Counted from the first letter of the stretch, positions 37,814 to 46,816 are shown. The stretch is 64,000 bases of DNA from Polaribacter porphyrae (GCF_002954685.1 NZ_MSCN01000001.1:1517025-1581024); one strand, 5' to 3'. Made by a program: numbers and translations. Notes: generated by a model not told the origin, from the sequence alone.

Positions 37814-39340
37814 TTACATATTAACCCAATCTTTAGGTTTAGTTAAAATTGATAATAATCTAGCTTCTTCAGAGTTTTCTTCTGGTTGATGATTGTATTT
37901 CCATTGCACAATTGGTGGCAAACTCATTAAAATACTCTCGATTCTACCATTTGTTTTGAGTCCAAAAAGTGTTCCTCTATCGTGTACCAAATTGAACTCT
38001 ACATATCTTCCTCTTCTTACTTCTTGCCAATCTTTATGTGCTTTAGTAAATCCAATATTTTTTCTTTTTTCAACAATTGGCACATAGCTTTCTAAAAAGC
38101 TATTTCCAACTTCGATTACAAAATTATATCTATCTTCAATAGTAAATTCTTTTGTTTCTTTTAAATAATCAAAAAATAGACCTCCAATTCCTCTGGCTTC
38201 ATTTCTGTGTGCGTTCCAGAAATAGTTATCACAGGTCTCTTTAAATTTTGGATAAAATGCTGAATGGTGTTTATCACAAGCTGTTTTACAAATTGTATGA
38301 AAATGAACTGCATCTTCATCAAACAAATAATAGGGCGTTAAATCTTGACCTCCACCAAACCATTGGGTTACAATGTTTCCAGCTTCATCATACATTTCAA
38401 AATAACGCCAATTTGCATGTACTGTTGGCACAAAAGGATTAGTTGGATGCAAGACTAAACTCAAACCACAGGCAAAAAAATCACCTTCTTTAACATCAAA
38501 CTGCTTTTTTAATGGTTCTGGTAATTCACCAAAAACTTTGGAGATATTTACTCCACCTTTTTCAAAAATACCTCCATTTTCAATTACTCTTGTTCTACCT
38601 CCTCCACCTTCATTACGTTTCCAGATATCTTCTTTAAATATTGCTCTACCATCAACTTCTTCTAATTTGGAAGTAATTGCATCTTGAAGGTTTTCTATGT
38701 AACTAAAAAATTTATTTTTAAAACTGACTTTATTATCCTGCAAGGTTTCTAAAACCTTGTAGGTATTATTACTTCCTTTTCCTTCAAGGTTCTCAAAACC
38801 TTGAAGGTCTAAATTAATCAAATCGTTAGAATGACAGAATTTGAAATTATCTAAATCATCAAACAAAGAAATTACTTCTTTTTTATTTATTAGAGTAGTA
38901 CTATCTTTAACTATATTTGAATAAGACGAAAATGCATATTGAGAAAAATCAGAAATAACTTTATGGTTTTCGGGATTTTTATGAATGTACAATATTGTAT
39001 TTTTTAAATATTCTTCAGAAGAAATGTGCTTTCTTTTAAAGTGTTTTTCAAACAAACTACCTGTACGATTTTGTTCTTTATTATAAGCTTTTGCATAAGC
39101 ATTAAACAAATTAGAAAAAGCTTGTGTTACCAATTTTTCCTCAACATCTACCCTTATCAAAAAGTGATAATGATTTTTTAATAAACAATAAGATAGAAAA
39201 GTTACCTTTTCAGAGAGGTATTTGTCAACTAATTTGAGAAAATAATACATATTTTCTTCATCGTTAAAAATTGGAGTTCCATTTATACCTCTGTTATAAA
39301 TATGATAATATTTGTATTTTTCTAACTTTTCTAATTTCAT
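37814..39340 (-). CDS. hemF: In-frame fusion of a REP-associated tyrosine transposase (RAYT) and coproporphyrinogen III oxidase HemF
   Basis: One 508-codon frame has two parts. Residues 1-165 are a RAYT (Y1/HUH) nuclease with the HUH pair His57/His59 (NHYHFL) and catalytic Tyr118 (YIHKNP). Residues 207-508 are full-length HemF, which decarboxylates coproporphyrinogen III with oxygen; motifs VHANWRYFEM, GGGQDLTPYY and ARGIGGLFFDYL are intact. The linker (178-201) is encoded by two palindromes. No ATG precedes the HemF part: the codon where HemF would start is TTT (before AAA AAT AAA). HemF must therefore be made as a fusion, by cleavage, or from a non-ATG start such as the TTG in the inner palindrome. 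All catalytic residues of both halves look intact. Confidence 0.9.
   Translation of the reverse strand: MKLEKLEKYKYYHIYNRGINGTPIFNDEENMYYFLKLVDKYLSEKVTFLSYCLLKNHYHFLIRVDVEEKLVTQAFSNLFNAYAKAYNKEQNRTGSLFEKHFKRKHISSEEYLKNTILYIHKNPENHKVISDFSQYAFSSYSNIVKDSTTLINKKEVISLFDDLDNFKFCHSNDLINLDLQGFENLEGKGSNNTYKVLETLQDNKVSFKNKFFSYIENLQDAITSKLEEVDGRAIFKEDIWKRNEGGGGRTRVIENGGIFEKGGVNISKVFGELPEPLKKQFDVKEGDFFACGLSLVLHPTNPFVPTVHANWRYFEMYDEAGNIVTQWFGGGQDLTPYYLFDEDAVHFHTICKTACDKHHSAFYPKFKETCDNYFWNAHRNEARGIGGLFFDYLKETKEFTIEDRYNFVIEVGNSFLESYVPIVEKRKNIGFTKAHKDWQEVRRGRYVEFNLVHDRGTLFGLKTNGRIESILMSLPPIVQWKYNHQPEENSEEARLLSILTKPKDWVNM
38737..38763. repeat. REP-like palindrome 1 (inner boundary, in frame)
   Basis: 27 nt, arms CAAGGTTT / AAACCTTG with partly paired outer CCT/AGG. 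It is translated within the fusion linker. Confidence 0.88.
38781..38807. repeat. REP-like palindrome 2 (inner, in frame)
   Basis: 27 nt, perfect 11-bp arms CCTTCAAGGTT / AACCTTGAAGG with a 5-nt loop. It is 17 nt from palindrome 1 and encodes LQGFENLEG in the linker. Confidence 0.88.
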
Positions 39341-39358
39341 TTGTTTACTTTCTATATA

Positions 39359-39385
39359 CCTACAAGGTTTTGGAAACCTTGCAGG
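39359..39385. repeat. REP-like palindrome 3 (outer boundary, 5' of RAYT)
   Basis: 27 nt, the inverted copy of palindrome 1 with one difference (26/27). It lies 18 nt upstream of the fusion ATG, so it would form a hairpin in the mRNA leader. Confidence 0.88.
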
Positions 39386-39448
39386 ATGAGTAAGTTTATA
39401 ACATCAAATAATGTTGTTATTTCTACTAATGCAAAATCTAACAAAAAT

Positions 39449-40207
39449 TTATTTTTCATAAACTATTTGTGTATTTCCATGTAAAATCTTCAGTGTTTTT
39501 GTTGATGCAGCAGTAACTGAAAGTGGTAGCACTATAATTATCCCAATTACTGGTATTAACAAAAAGAGCATAAATACAATTCCATTACCAATGGCAAACC
39601 CCTTATTTCTATCAACAAATTTTATACTGTCATTATAATTTAAATGGCGTTCTAACGTATAATCCATATTTCCAAAACCTGCATAATATGCCTGAACTAA
39701 AAACAGTAATAAAGTTGAAAATATATTAACAATTGGAATAAATTTCAACAACAGAATTGGAATTGAAATCAACAGTTCTTTGGCTAAATTTCTAATATTG
39801 ATCCTTAAACCTCTTATTAATTGATCTGCATTAGAAGTATTTCTATGCTTATGTTTTACATCACCATATAAGTATTTTTCAATCTTTTCTGATACAGGAC
39901 TCATAAACGGTGCTGATAAAGCCATAACAATATGCTTATACAAAATTAAACCAATAACTAAAATAATTAATCCACCTACAAAGTTACTGATACTTGTAAA
40001 AGTCTCTTTTCCCCAATCCCAAATCCAAATTTTTGAGATAAAAGCTCCTATATTATCAGATAAAGCATATACTTCTAACCCAATAAAAATAGCAGTAGCT
40101 ATACTAATTAATATAGGGATTATAAAATACCTCCAAAGTTTTAATTTTGAAATAAGTGCTAATGCTCCTGTATATTCTTTAATACCTAAAATTATATTCT
40201 TAATCAT
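39449..40207 (-). CDS. EI24/CysZ-like membrane protein
   Basis: A 252-residue protein with about four to five membrane helices and a conserved central region (ALSAPFMSPVSEKIEKYLYG) as in EI24/CysZ-type proteins. CysZ carries sulfate in other bacteria, but the substrate is not determined here. It starts 2 nt after the trkH stop, so the two are co-transcribed and could act together. Confidence 0.8.
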   Translation of the reverse strand: MIKNIILGIKEYTGALALISKLKLWRYFIIPILISIATAIFIGLEVYALSDNIGAFISKIWIWDWGKETFTSISNFVGGLIILVIGLILYKHIVMALSAPFMSPVSEKIEKYLYGDVKHKHRNTSNADQLIRGLRINIRNLAKELLISIPILLLKFIPIVNIFSTLLLFLVQAYYAGFGNMDYTLERHLNYNDSIKFVDRNKGFAIGNGIVFMLFLLIPVIGIIIVLPLSVTAASTKTLKILHGNTQIVYEK

Positions 40208-40209
40208 AT

Positions 40210-41562
40210 TTATACAGCTATATCTTCCTCTAAAATTTTATGTTTTTCATCAGTAATGTTTTTTGACCATATTGCTAAACCAAAAGTCAATACTCCTAAA
40301 CGTCCAATAAACATCAATACTATAACAACAACCTTTGCAAAATTAGACAAATCTCCAGTTATTCCTCTACTAATACCAACTGTGCCTAGAGCAGAAGCTA
40401 CTTCAAATAAAATATCTTTAAAGGCAAAATCATCAGAAAAGGTAATAAAAAACGTCCCTAAAACAATAATTACTGTATAAAAAATAAATGCTGATGTTGC
40501 AATATACAAACGCTCATAGGGAATTATTCTTCCTAAAAAAGTGATATGCTTGCTACCTCTAATTCGACTTTTAAGTATTGAAAAAACAGCTGTTAAAGTT
40601 GTGATTTTTATACCACCAGCAGTTCCAGATGGTGAGGCTCCAACATACATTAATATGATACAAATTAAAACCATTGCTTGAGAGAAACCACCAAAATCAA
40701 GGGTATTAAAGCCAACAGTAGTCATTGCTGTCATACATTGAAAAAAAGACGCCAAAAATCTTGAACCAGAATCTAATACAGTAATAGAAGGCTCAAAAAA
40801 ATAGAAAAATCCTGTTCCGAAAGTTAATAATACTATAAAACCATAAAGAACAATTTTTGTAGTAAAACTCAATTTATGAGATTTATCTTTTACCATCAGC
40901 CCAAAATCTGTAATTACTATAAATCCTAAAGAGCCACAAATTGCTAACATAGATATAATAAAGTTGATAAAATTACTATCTACATAATTTATAAAGCTAT
41001 TATTAAAAAGACTAAAACCAGCTGTACAAAAAGTGCTAATACTATGAAAAATTGAAAACCAAATTGCATCCCAAAATGGCATACCTTCATTTTTAAAAGC
41101 AATAAAAAATAATATGGCTCCAATAGTTTCCATAATTACAGTAAATAGAATTACAGATTTTAAAAAATCTTTAATCTGAATGGTTTTTGGGAGTGTAAAT
41201 TCTGTTGAGAGTATTTTTCTATGCCATTTTGTAAGCTTTCTTGTAGTTGATAACAACATAAATGTTGTAAATGTTAAATATCCTATGCCTCCTAATTGAA
41301 ATAAAGACATTACTATAAATTGACCAAAAAAATTATAAGTATCAAAAACAGAAACTGTAACCAAGCCAGTCGTAGATACTGCAGAAGTTGCAATAAAAAA
41401 ATGGTCTAATATTGGTACTGAAATTTTTTGAAAAAATGGTAGACACAATAATAAACCCCCTAAAATTATATATGTAAAAAAACCATAAAAAAGATTTTGT
41501 TGTGGAGTCCATCCCTTTTTTAAAAGGATATATTTTTGAGACAATCTTTTTAATGATTTCAT
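40210..41562 (-). CDS. trkH: TrkH-family potassium uptake protein
   Basis: A 450-residue K+ translocating subunit with about ten membrane helices and pore-loop glycines in segments such as TTGLVTVSVF, STFCTAGFSLF, MTTVGFNT and LGTVGISRG, the four repeated filter regions of SKT proteins. A TrkA/KtrA partner is not in the window. K+ uptake is a known c-di-AMP target, and c-di-AMP turnover genes are elsewhere in this window. It has its own -7 element. Confidence 0.94.
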   Translation of the reverse strand: MKSLKRLSQKYILLKKGWTPQQNLFYGFFTYIILGGLLLCLPFFQKISVPILDHFFIATSAVSTTGLVTVSVFDTYNFFGQFIVMSLFQLGGIGYLTFTTFMLLSTTRKLTKWHRKILSTEFTLPKTIQIKDFLKSVILFTVIMETIGAILFFIAFKNEGMPFWDAIWFSIFHSISTFCTAGFSLFNNSFINYVDSNFINFIISMLAICGSLGFIVITDFGLMVKDKSHKLSFTTKIVLYGFIVLLTFGTGFFYFFEPSITVLDSGSRFLASFFQCMTAMTTVGFNTLDFGGFSQAMVLICIILMYVGASPSGTAGGIKITTLTAVFSILKSRIRGSKHITFLGRIIPYERLYIATSAFIFYTVIIVLGTFFITFSDDFAFKDILFEVASALGTVGISRGITGDLSNFAKVVVIVLMFIGRLGVLTFGLAIWSKNITDEKHKILEEDIAV

Positions 41563-41588
41563 ATTAAATAAAAAATTTTGATGTTTTA

Positions 41589-41596
41589 CAAATTTA
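41589..41596 (-). promoter_or_regulatory. -7 element (TAAATTTG) of trkH
   Basis: An exact TAnnTTTG match on the minus strand, 26 nt upstream of the trkH ATG. It separates the trkH-EI24 pair from the heme genes upstream. Confidence 0.45.
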
Positions 41597-41612
41597 ATAC
41601 CTAAAAAAAGAA

Positions 41613-42101
41613 TTATTCTAGAAAAACTAAACTATTATTATTAACACCATTAAAGCCTTCTTTTGTTATAATCAGCTTTGCATTAGTCAATTCCATTTTT
41701 AGTAATTTGGCAATTGTTTTTGTTTTTTCGTCTTTCCATGCTAAAAATAATTTTCTACCAACTGCATTATTATGCAAATCCATAAGTCTTGGTAATTCAT
41801 CATTAATAACAAAATCTTCATGCCAATCCGTAAATGTGGTAGTCCAGTTAACCACTTTATTCAAATTATCACTAAATATTCTACATTTTTTTGCTATAAG
41901 GATGTTCCATAGAGCATGTCTAAAAGCATTTGCTTTATTATGATTACCGTGAATATTTGGAAATTCTTTTTGAGCAATTTTTAAAGTTTGTAATGTTGCA
42001 AAAACTGCTGACACTAAAAAAAAAGGATGTTTAAAAAACCATATAACAAGTTGTTTAAATTGGCCTATTTTAATAGTTTTAATAATTTCCTTAAAAGACA
42101 T
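41613..42101 (-). CDS. DUF6973-like protein
   Basis: 162 residues with an NHNKANAFRHALWN motif, later TDWHED and LMDLHNNAVGR. This His/Asp/Asn-rich pattern suggests a metal-dependent hydrolase fold; I associate it with DUF6973 but cannot verify that. It directly abuts hemE (no gap), so it is in the heme operon. Confidence 0.65.
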   Translation of the reverse strand: MSFKEIIKTIKIGQFKQLVIWFFKHPFFLVSAVFATLQTLKIAQKEFPNIHGNHNKANAFRHALWNILIAKKCRIFSDNLNKVVNWTTTFTDWHEDFVINDELPRLMDLHNNAVGRKLFLAWKDEKTKTIAKLLKMELTNAKLIITKEGFNGVNNNSLVFLE

Positions 42102-43127
42102 CTACTTTTTATATTCTTTTACAGCATCTACAAATGCTTTGGCATTATCTAACGGAATATTTGGTAGAATTCCATGACCTAAATTTACAATGTACTTGTC
42201 TTTACCAAACTCATTAATCATTTGAGTAACCATTTTTTTAATCTCTTTTGGAGGAGAGAATAATCTTGAAGGATCAAAGTTACCTTGTAAAGTAATTTTA
42301 CCTCCTGATAAATAACGTGCGTTTCTTGCAGAACAAGTCCAATCTACACCCAAAGCTGAAGCACCAGATTTAGCCATTTCATTTAATGCAAACCAACACC
42401 CTTTTCCGAAGGCAATTACAGGAGCATTATCTTTTAAAGCATCGATAATCTGCTGCATATATTGCCAAGAAAATTCTTGATAATCTACTGGAGACAACAT
42501 TCCTCCCCAAGAATCAAAAACCTGAACAGCATCAACTCCAGCCTCAACTTTTGCCTTTAAATAGGTAATGGTTGTATCTGTAATTTTCTGCAGTAATGAA
42601 TGGGCTAAAATCGGATTTGTAAAACATAATTCCTTGGCTTTATCAAAGTTTTTAGAACCTTGACCTTGCACACAATAACACAAAATTGTCCAAGGCGAGC
42701 CTGCAAAACCAATTAACGGAATTTCATTATTTAGCTTTTCTTTGGTGGCTTTTATGGCATTCATTACATAACCTAAAGCATCTTGAATATCAGGAATAAT
42801 TACCGAATCTAAATCTTTTTGAGAACGAATTGGATTTGGTAAATATGGACCAAAGTTTGGTTTCATTTCTACCTCAATATTCATTGCTTGTGGAATTACC
42901 AAAATATCAGAAAACAAAATAGCAGCATCCATTCCATATCTTCTGATAGGCTGAACTGTAATTTCTGACGCCAATTCTGGAGTTTGACAACGCGTAAAGA
43001 AATCGTACTTGTGTTTGATTTCCATAAACTCTGGCAAATATCTACCTGCTTGTCTCATCATCCAAACTGGTGGTCTATCTACAGTTTCTCCTTTTAATGC
43101 TCTTAAAAATAAATCGTTTTTTATCAT
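42102..43127 (-). CDS. hemE: Uroporphyrinogen decarboxylase
   Basis: HemE removes four carboxyl groups from uroporphyrinogen III to give coproporphyrinogen III. The 341-residue protein has the N-terminal [17 protein letters not shown] signature and GFAGSPWT. It overlaps the small upstream membrane gene by 4 nt. Its product feeds HemF, encoded further down the same strand. Confidence 0.96.
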   Translation of the reverse strand: MIKNDLFLRALKGETVDRPPVWMMRQAGRYLPEFMEIKHKYDFFTRCQTPELASEITVQPIRRYGMDAAILFSDILVIPQAMNIEVEMKPNFGPYLPNPIRSQKDLDSVIIPDIQDALGYVMNAIKATKEKLNNEIPLIGFAGSPWTILCYCVQGQGSKNFDKAKELCFTNPILAHSLLQKITDTTITYLKAKVEAGVDAVQVFDSWGGMLSPVDYQEFSWQYMQQIIDALKDNAPVIAFGKGCWFALNEMAKSGASALGVDWTCSARNARYLSGGKITLQGNFDPSRLFSPPKEIKKMVTQMINEFGKDKYIVNLGHGILPNIPLDNAKAFVDAVKEYKK

Positions 43128-43357
43128 TGGTAAATAATTGTAATAATTTGTAATACAAAGCCTAAAGTAAATAACATTGCTGCAGTTTTTAATAAAGTAA
43201 ACCTAAAACTATCGTTTATAATTAACTTCTTTAAAATTGGTGCTGTTATTTTTAAATCTAATATTTTTTTTATCTTTTTTGCAAAAACTAATGATAGAAT
43301 TAGTAATAAAATTGCTGGAACTAAAATGTAGTAATTTAAATCATCCACACCTTCCAT
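43124..43357 (-). CDS. Small two-helix membrane protein
   Basis: 77 residues with hydrophobic segments at about 8-25 and 55-75. There is no recognisable family. It is tightly packed between hemE (4-nt overlap) and the 60-residue gene, so it belongs to the heme operon. Confidence 0.6.
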   Translation of the reverse strand: MEGVDDLNYYILVPAILLLILSLVFAKKIKKILDLKITAPILKKLIINDSFRFTLLKTAAMLFTLGFVLQIITIIYQ

Positions 43358-43360
43358 AAA

Positions 43361-43543
43361 TTAATATCCTACAATCATTCCTAAAATTCCTAAAACAATA
43401 TTTGGTATTGCTAATATTCCTTTTCTTATTAATGATTCTGTTTTTTTTAACCATTCAATTCCTAAAACTTCTGGAGCTGCCAACCAAAAAGAAATGAATT
43501 GTAGTGTAATCGAAACTATAGATATGATTTTTATAGAGTCCAT
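43361..43543 (-). CDS. Small membrane protein
   Basis: 60 residues with two hydrophobic stretches (5-22, 42-59). It lies between hemL (1-nt gap) and the 77-residue gene (3-nt gap). Tight packing supports a real gene. The function is unknown. Confidence 0.58.
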   Translation of the reverse strand: MDSIKIISIVSITLQFISFWLAAPEVLGIEWLKKTESLIRKGILAIPNIVLGILGMIVGY

Positions 43544-43544
43544 T

Positions 43545-44834
43545 TTAAATTTTCGAAACTGCTAACATAGCTTTATCTACAGCATTTGCAATCACTTTAA
43601 TATCTTTATCACAAATTGCAGAATTTAAGAACCAAGCTTCAAACTGACTTGGAGGTAAAAACACACCGTTTTTTATCATTTCCCAAAAGAAAACACCAAA
43701 TTTCTCTGTATCAGAAGTTTGAGCTTCTTCAAAATTCGTAACCTTACTTTCTGTAAAGAAAGGATTCATCATAGAACCAAATCTGTTTACTACTAAATCT
43801 ACATTGTATTTCTTTGCAGTTTCTAATAAAATGATTTCTATAATATTTCCTATTTCCTCAAATTTATCATAAGGATTTTGTTTCTTCAACTCTGTTAAAG
43901 TTGATATTCCACCAGCCATTGCAATTGGATTTCCACTTAAAGTCCCTGCTTGATACATTCCTCCTATAGGTGCAACGTTTTCCATAATCTCGTTTCTAGC
44001 TCCATAAGCTCCCACTGGAAAACCTCCTCCAATAACTTTACCTAAACACGTGATATCTGCTATAACTCCTAATTTTTCTTGAGCACCACCAAACGTAGAT
44101 CTAAAACCTGTCATAACCTCATCTGCAATCAAAACAGCTCCGTTTTTGTTAGCTAATTCTTTTAAATCTTTTAAGAAATTATTTTGAGGAATTACAACGC
44201 CCATATTTCCACCAATTGGTTCAATAATTACTCCTGCAATATTATCATCGTTTTCGAAGTGTTTTTCTACACTTTCTAAATTATTGTATTCTGCAATTAA
44301 TGTATTTTTTACTGCTCCTTCAGGAACTCCTTTAGAACCAGGTAAACTTAATGTAGCTAAACCAGAACCTGCTGCAACTAACAACGCATCTTGATGTCCA
44401 TGATAACAACCCGAAAATTTGATGATTTTATCTTTTCCAGTAAACGCTCTTGCCAAACGAATTCCGCTTAAAACAGCTTCAGTACCCGAGTTTACAAAAC
44501 GGACTTTATCCATTTCTGGAAAAGCATCACAAACTATTTTTGCGAGTTTTATTTCTGCTTCTGTAGATGCCCCAAAAGAATAGCCATTTTTTAAGGCTTT
44601 TTTTGCTGCTTTTTCTACTTTTTTATGTCTGTGGCCCAAAATCATTGGTCCATAAGAAACGACTAAATCTACATATTCATTTCCATCAACATCGTAAATT
44701 TTACTTCCTTTTGCTTTTTTAATAAACAACGGATTTCCACCAACTGATGAAAATGCTCTTACAGGAGAATTTACAGCTCCAACCAAGTTTTTTAATCCTT
44801 TTTTATATAGTTTTTCTGATTTTTTAAATTTCAT
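43545..44834 (-). CDS. hemL: Glutamate-1-semialdehyde 2,1-aminomutase
   Basis: HemL turns glutamate-1-semialdehyde into 5-aminolevulinate with PLP. The 429-residue protein has the SGTEAVLSGIRLAR motif, the DEVMTGFR motif and the PLP Lys in LGKVIGGGFPVG. With hemA it forms the C5 route to 5-aminolevulinate. A GIY-YIG repeat unit lies just upstream. Confidence 0.96.
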   Translation of the reverse strand: MKFKKSEKLYKKGLKNLVGAVNSPVRAFSSVGGNPLFIKKAKGSKIYDVDGNEYVDLVVSYGPMILGHRHKKVEKAAKKALKNGYSFGASTEAEIKLAKIVCDAFPEMDKVRFVNSGTEAVLSGIRLARAFTGKDKIIKFSGCYHGHQDALLVAAGSGLATLSLPGSKGVPEGAVKNTLIAEYNNLESVEKHFENDDNIAGVIIEPIGGNMGVVIPQNNFLKDLKELANKNGAVLIADEVMTGFRSTFGGAQEKLGVIADITCLGKVIGGGFPVGAYGARNEIMENVAPIGGMYQAGTLSGNPIAMAGGISTLTELKKQNPYDKFEEIGNIIEIILLETAKKYNVDLVVNRFGSMMNPFFTESKVTNFEEAQTSDTEKFGVFFWEMIKNGVFLPPSQFEAWFLNSAICDKDIKVIANAVDKAMLAVSKI

Positions 44835-44847
44835 TTTTCTTCGATTT

Positions 44848-44875
44848 CTGTCATTCCTGCGTAGGCAGGAATCTC
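44848..44875. repeat. Left palindromic terminal repeat of copy 1
   Basis: A 28-nt repeat beginning CTGTCATTCC and ending GGAATCTC. The internal palindrome has 8-bp arms and a 4-nt loop. Confidence 0.9.
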
Positions 44876-44879
44876 TTTA

Positions 44880-45194
44880 TTAATCAAACCAATCTTCTGA
44901 TAAATCTTTCCAATCTGGATTATCTTCAACTATTAAATTTATTTTCCATTCTCTTTTCCATTTCTTTATGTTCTTTTCTCTTTTTATAGCATCATTTATA
45001 AACTGATAAGCTTCAAAATAAATTAACTTATCTAAATTGTATCTTGAAGAAAAACCTTCAACTAACTTATTTTTATGTTCAAACATTCTTCTTTCTAAAT
45101 CATTAGTGACACCAACGTATAATACTTCATCTTTTTTATTTGTAATGATATATACATAATATTGATGTTGTGTTTTGAACAATTTTGCAAACAT
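44880..45194 (-). CDS. GIY-YIG family nuclease (UPF0213/YhbQ-like), copy 1
   Basis: A 104-residue single-domain GIY-YIG protein: YVYIITNKK, then LYVGVTNDLERR with the catalytic Arg, and a Glu/Lys-rich helix. It is about 81% identical (80 of 99 aligned residues) to the copy at 46443-46745. It is enclosed within palindromic terminal repeats, which suggests that it acts on those ends, as a RAYT does on REPs. This role is inference. Confidence 0.9.
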   Translation of the reverse strand: MFAKLFKTQHQYYVYIITNKKDEVLYVGVTNDLERRMFEHKNKLVEGFSSRYNLDKLIYFEAYQFINDAIKREKNIKKWKREWKINLIVEDNPDWKDLSEDWFD

Positions 45195-45201
45195 TTAAAC
45201 T

Positions 45202-45229
45202 GAGATTCCTGCCTACGCAGGAATGACAG
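45202..45229. repeat. Right palindromic terminal repeat of copy 1
   Basis: The exact reverse complement (28/28) of the left repeat. Confidence 0.9.
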
Positions 45230-45234
45230 CGTAT

Positions 45235-45429
45235 TTAATATATTCTGTCGCTTTTTTTAACTTCAATAAATACTTTTAAAAAGAATAATGAAATAACAAT
45301 CCAAATTACACTTATTATTGCATTTTCATTGTTTATTCCTATGACATATTCATAAAACTCATAACCTCCCTCTAATAAAAAATAGAGGAAATTCAAAAAA
45401 GAAATAAATAATATTATTCTTTTAATCAT
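45235..45429 (-). CDS. Small membrane protein
   Basis: 64 residues with two hydrophobic segments (4-20, 34-52). It overlaps the hemB stop by 4 nt, which supports a real gene in the operon. No family is recognised. Confidence 0.58.
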   Translation of the reverse strand: MIKRIILFISFLNFLYFLLEGGYEFYEYVIGINNENAIISVIWIVISLFFLKVFIEVKKSDRIY

Positions 45430-46388
45430 TTATTTAAAATTCTAGCTGCTTCTTTAGCAAAATATGTAATGATAATATCTGCACCTGCTCTTTTCATAGA
45501 TAGTAAACTTTCCATCATTACTTTTTCACCATCAATCCAACCTTTTTCTGCAGCAGCTTTTACCATGGCATATTCACCACTTACATTGTAGCAGGCAATT
45601 GGTCTGTCAAAATTATTTTTTAAATCTCTTATGATGTCCAAATATGATAAAGCTGGTTTCACCATTAAAATATCTGCTCCTTCTTGATCATCAAAAGTGG
45701 CTTCACGCATTCCTTCATCTCTGTTTGATGGATCCATTTGATAGGTTCTTCTGTCTCCGAAAGTCGGTGCAGAATCTGCAGCATCTCTAAAAGGTCCATA
45801 AAAAGCAGATGCATATTTTACAGAATATGCCATAATTGGCAAGTTTACAAAACCTGAATTGTCTAAAGATTGACGAACCATATCTATTGTACCATCCATC
45901 ATTCCTGATGGTGCAACCATATCTACTCCTGCTTTTGCGTGAGAAATAACTTGCTTTGCTAAATTGACTAATGTTGCATCATTATCTACATCATTATCAC
46001 ATAAAACACCACAATGTCCATGAGAAGTATATTCACAAAAACAAACATCAGTAATTACATATAAACTTGGATAGTTTTTTTTGATAAAACGAATCGCCTG
46101 TTGCATAATTCCATTATCATTCCAAGTTTCTGTGCCAACATCATCTTTTTCTGAAGGAATTCCAAACAACAAAACTGCTGGAATATTTAAAGCAACAACC
46201 TCATCTAATTCTTTAGAAATTGTATCTAAAGACCAACGTTTGATTCCTGGCATAGAAACAATTTCTGTTTCGATATTTTCCCCTTCTTCAATAAATAGTG
46301 GGTATATAAAATCATTAACAGAAAGTCTGGTTTCTTTGACCAATCTTCTTACGCCTTCTTTTGCACGAAGTCTGCGAGTTCTATTCAT
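45426..46388 (-). CDS. hemB: Delta-aminolevulinic acid dehydratase (porphobilinogen synthase)
   Basis: HemB condenses two 5-aminolevulinate into porphobilinogen. The 320-residue protein has the Cys-rich zinc region [15 protein letters not shown] and the Schiff-base Lys in [10 protein letters not shown]. It lies between the two GIY-YIG units. Confidence 0.96.
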   Translation of the reverse strand: MNRTRRLRAKEGVRRLVKETRLSVNDFIYPLFIEEGENIETEIVSMPGIKRWSLDTISKELDEVVALNIPAVLLFGIPSEKDDVGTETWNDNGIMQQAIRFIKKNYPSLYVITDVCFCEYTSHGHCGVLCDNDVDNDATLVNLAKQVISHAKAGVDMVAPSGMMDGTIDMVRQSLDNSGFVNLPIMAYSVKYASAFYGPFRDAADSAPTFGDRRTYQMDPSNRDEGMREATFDDQEGADILMVKPALSYLDIIRDLKNNFDRPIACYNVSGEYAMVKAAAEKGWIDGEKVMMESLLSMKRAGADIIITYFAKEAARILNK

Positions 46389-46410
46389 CTTAACCTATTT
46401 TTTTAATAGT

Positions 46411-46438
46411 CTGTCATTCCTGCGTAGGCAGGAATCTC
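46411..46438. repeat. Left palindromic terminal repeat of copy 2
   Basis: Identical in sequence to the left repeat of copy 1 (28/28). Confidence 0.9.
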
Positions 46439-46442
46439 ATTT

Positions 46443-46745
46443 TCAATCAAACCAATCTTCTGACAAATCATTACAATCAGCATTATCTTCAACTATTAAA
46501 TTAATTTTCCATTGTCTTTTCCAATTTTTGAGATTTTTTTCTCTCTTAATAGCATCAGAAACATATTGAAAAACCTCAAAATAAATTAGTTTATCTAAAT
46601 TATATCTTTCTGAAAAACCTTTAATTAACTTATTTTTGTGTTCAAATATTCTTCTTTTCAAATCATTTGAAACACCAATGTATAAAACCCCATCTTTTTT
46701 ATTTGTGATTATATACACATAATATTGATGTTGAGTTTTAAACAA
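46443..46745 (-). CDS. GIY-YIG family nuclease, copy 2
   Basis: 100 residues with the same domain as copy 1: YVYIITNKK, LYIGVSNDLKRR, and the same final SEDWFD. It is about 81% identical to copy 1. The four-residue shorter N-terminus starts MFKTQHQ. The conserved reading frame and mostly conservative differences suggest that the protein is or was under selection. Confidence 0.9.
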   Translation of the reverse strand: MFKTQHQYYVYIITNKKDGVLYIGVSNDLKRRIFEHKNKLIKGFSERYNLDKLIYFEVFQYVSDAIKREKNLKNWKRQWKINLIVEDNADCNDLSEDWFD

Positions 46746-46765
46746 TTATTTTTTCTTTTTATCTA

Positions 46766-46793
46766 GAGATTCCTACCTACGCAGGAATGACAG
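46766..46793. repeat. Right palindromic terminal repeat of copy 2
   Basis: The reverse complement of the left repeat with one difference (TACC for TGCC), which weakens one base pair of the hairpin. Confidence 0.9.
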
Positions 46794-46816
46794 CATTTTT
46801 ATTTACTTTTTTATTA

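Larger units (their letters stand above)
38737..39385 (-). mobile_element. RAYT-REP unit inserted at the 5' end of hemF
   Basis: The unit is bounded by two 27-nt palindromes in inverted orientation (38737-38763 and 39359-39385) that match at 26 of 27 positions. It includes the RAYT coding part and one extra palindrome. This is the usual RAYT-with-flanking-REPs layout. The right-hand palindrome lies in the 5' leader of the gene, and the left-hand ones lie within the reading frame. Confidence 0.8.
44848..45229 (-). mobile_element. GIY-YIG/palindrome unit, copy 1
   Basis: A 382-bp unit has 28-bp terminal inverted repeats (44848-44875 and 45202-45229) that are identical complements over all 28 positions, each itself a hairpin (8-bp ATTCCTGC arms, loop GTAG). 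The only gene inside is the GIY-YIG nuclease. No target-site duplication is obvious. It lies between hemL and the small gene upstream. Confidence 0.75.
46411..46793 (-). mobile_element. GIY-YIG/palindrome unit, copy 2
   Basis: A 383-bp unit in the same orientation as copy 1. Terminal repeats at 46411-46438 and 46766-46793 are inverted complements at 27 of 28 positions. It encloses the second GIY-YIG gene and lies between hemB and hemCD. Confidence 0.75.

Noticed and set aside
44848..46793. Target-site duplications next to the GIY-YIG units
   Set aside because: No direct repeat of 3 nt or more is shared by both flanks of either unit, so I claim none.
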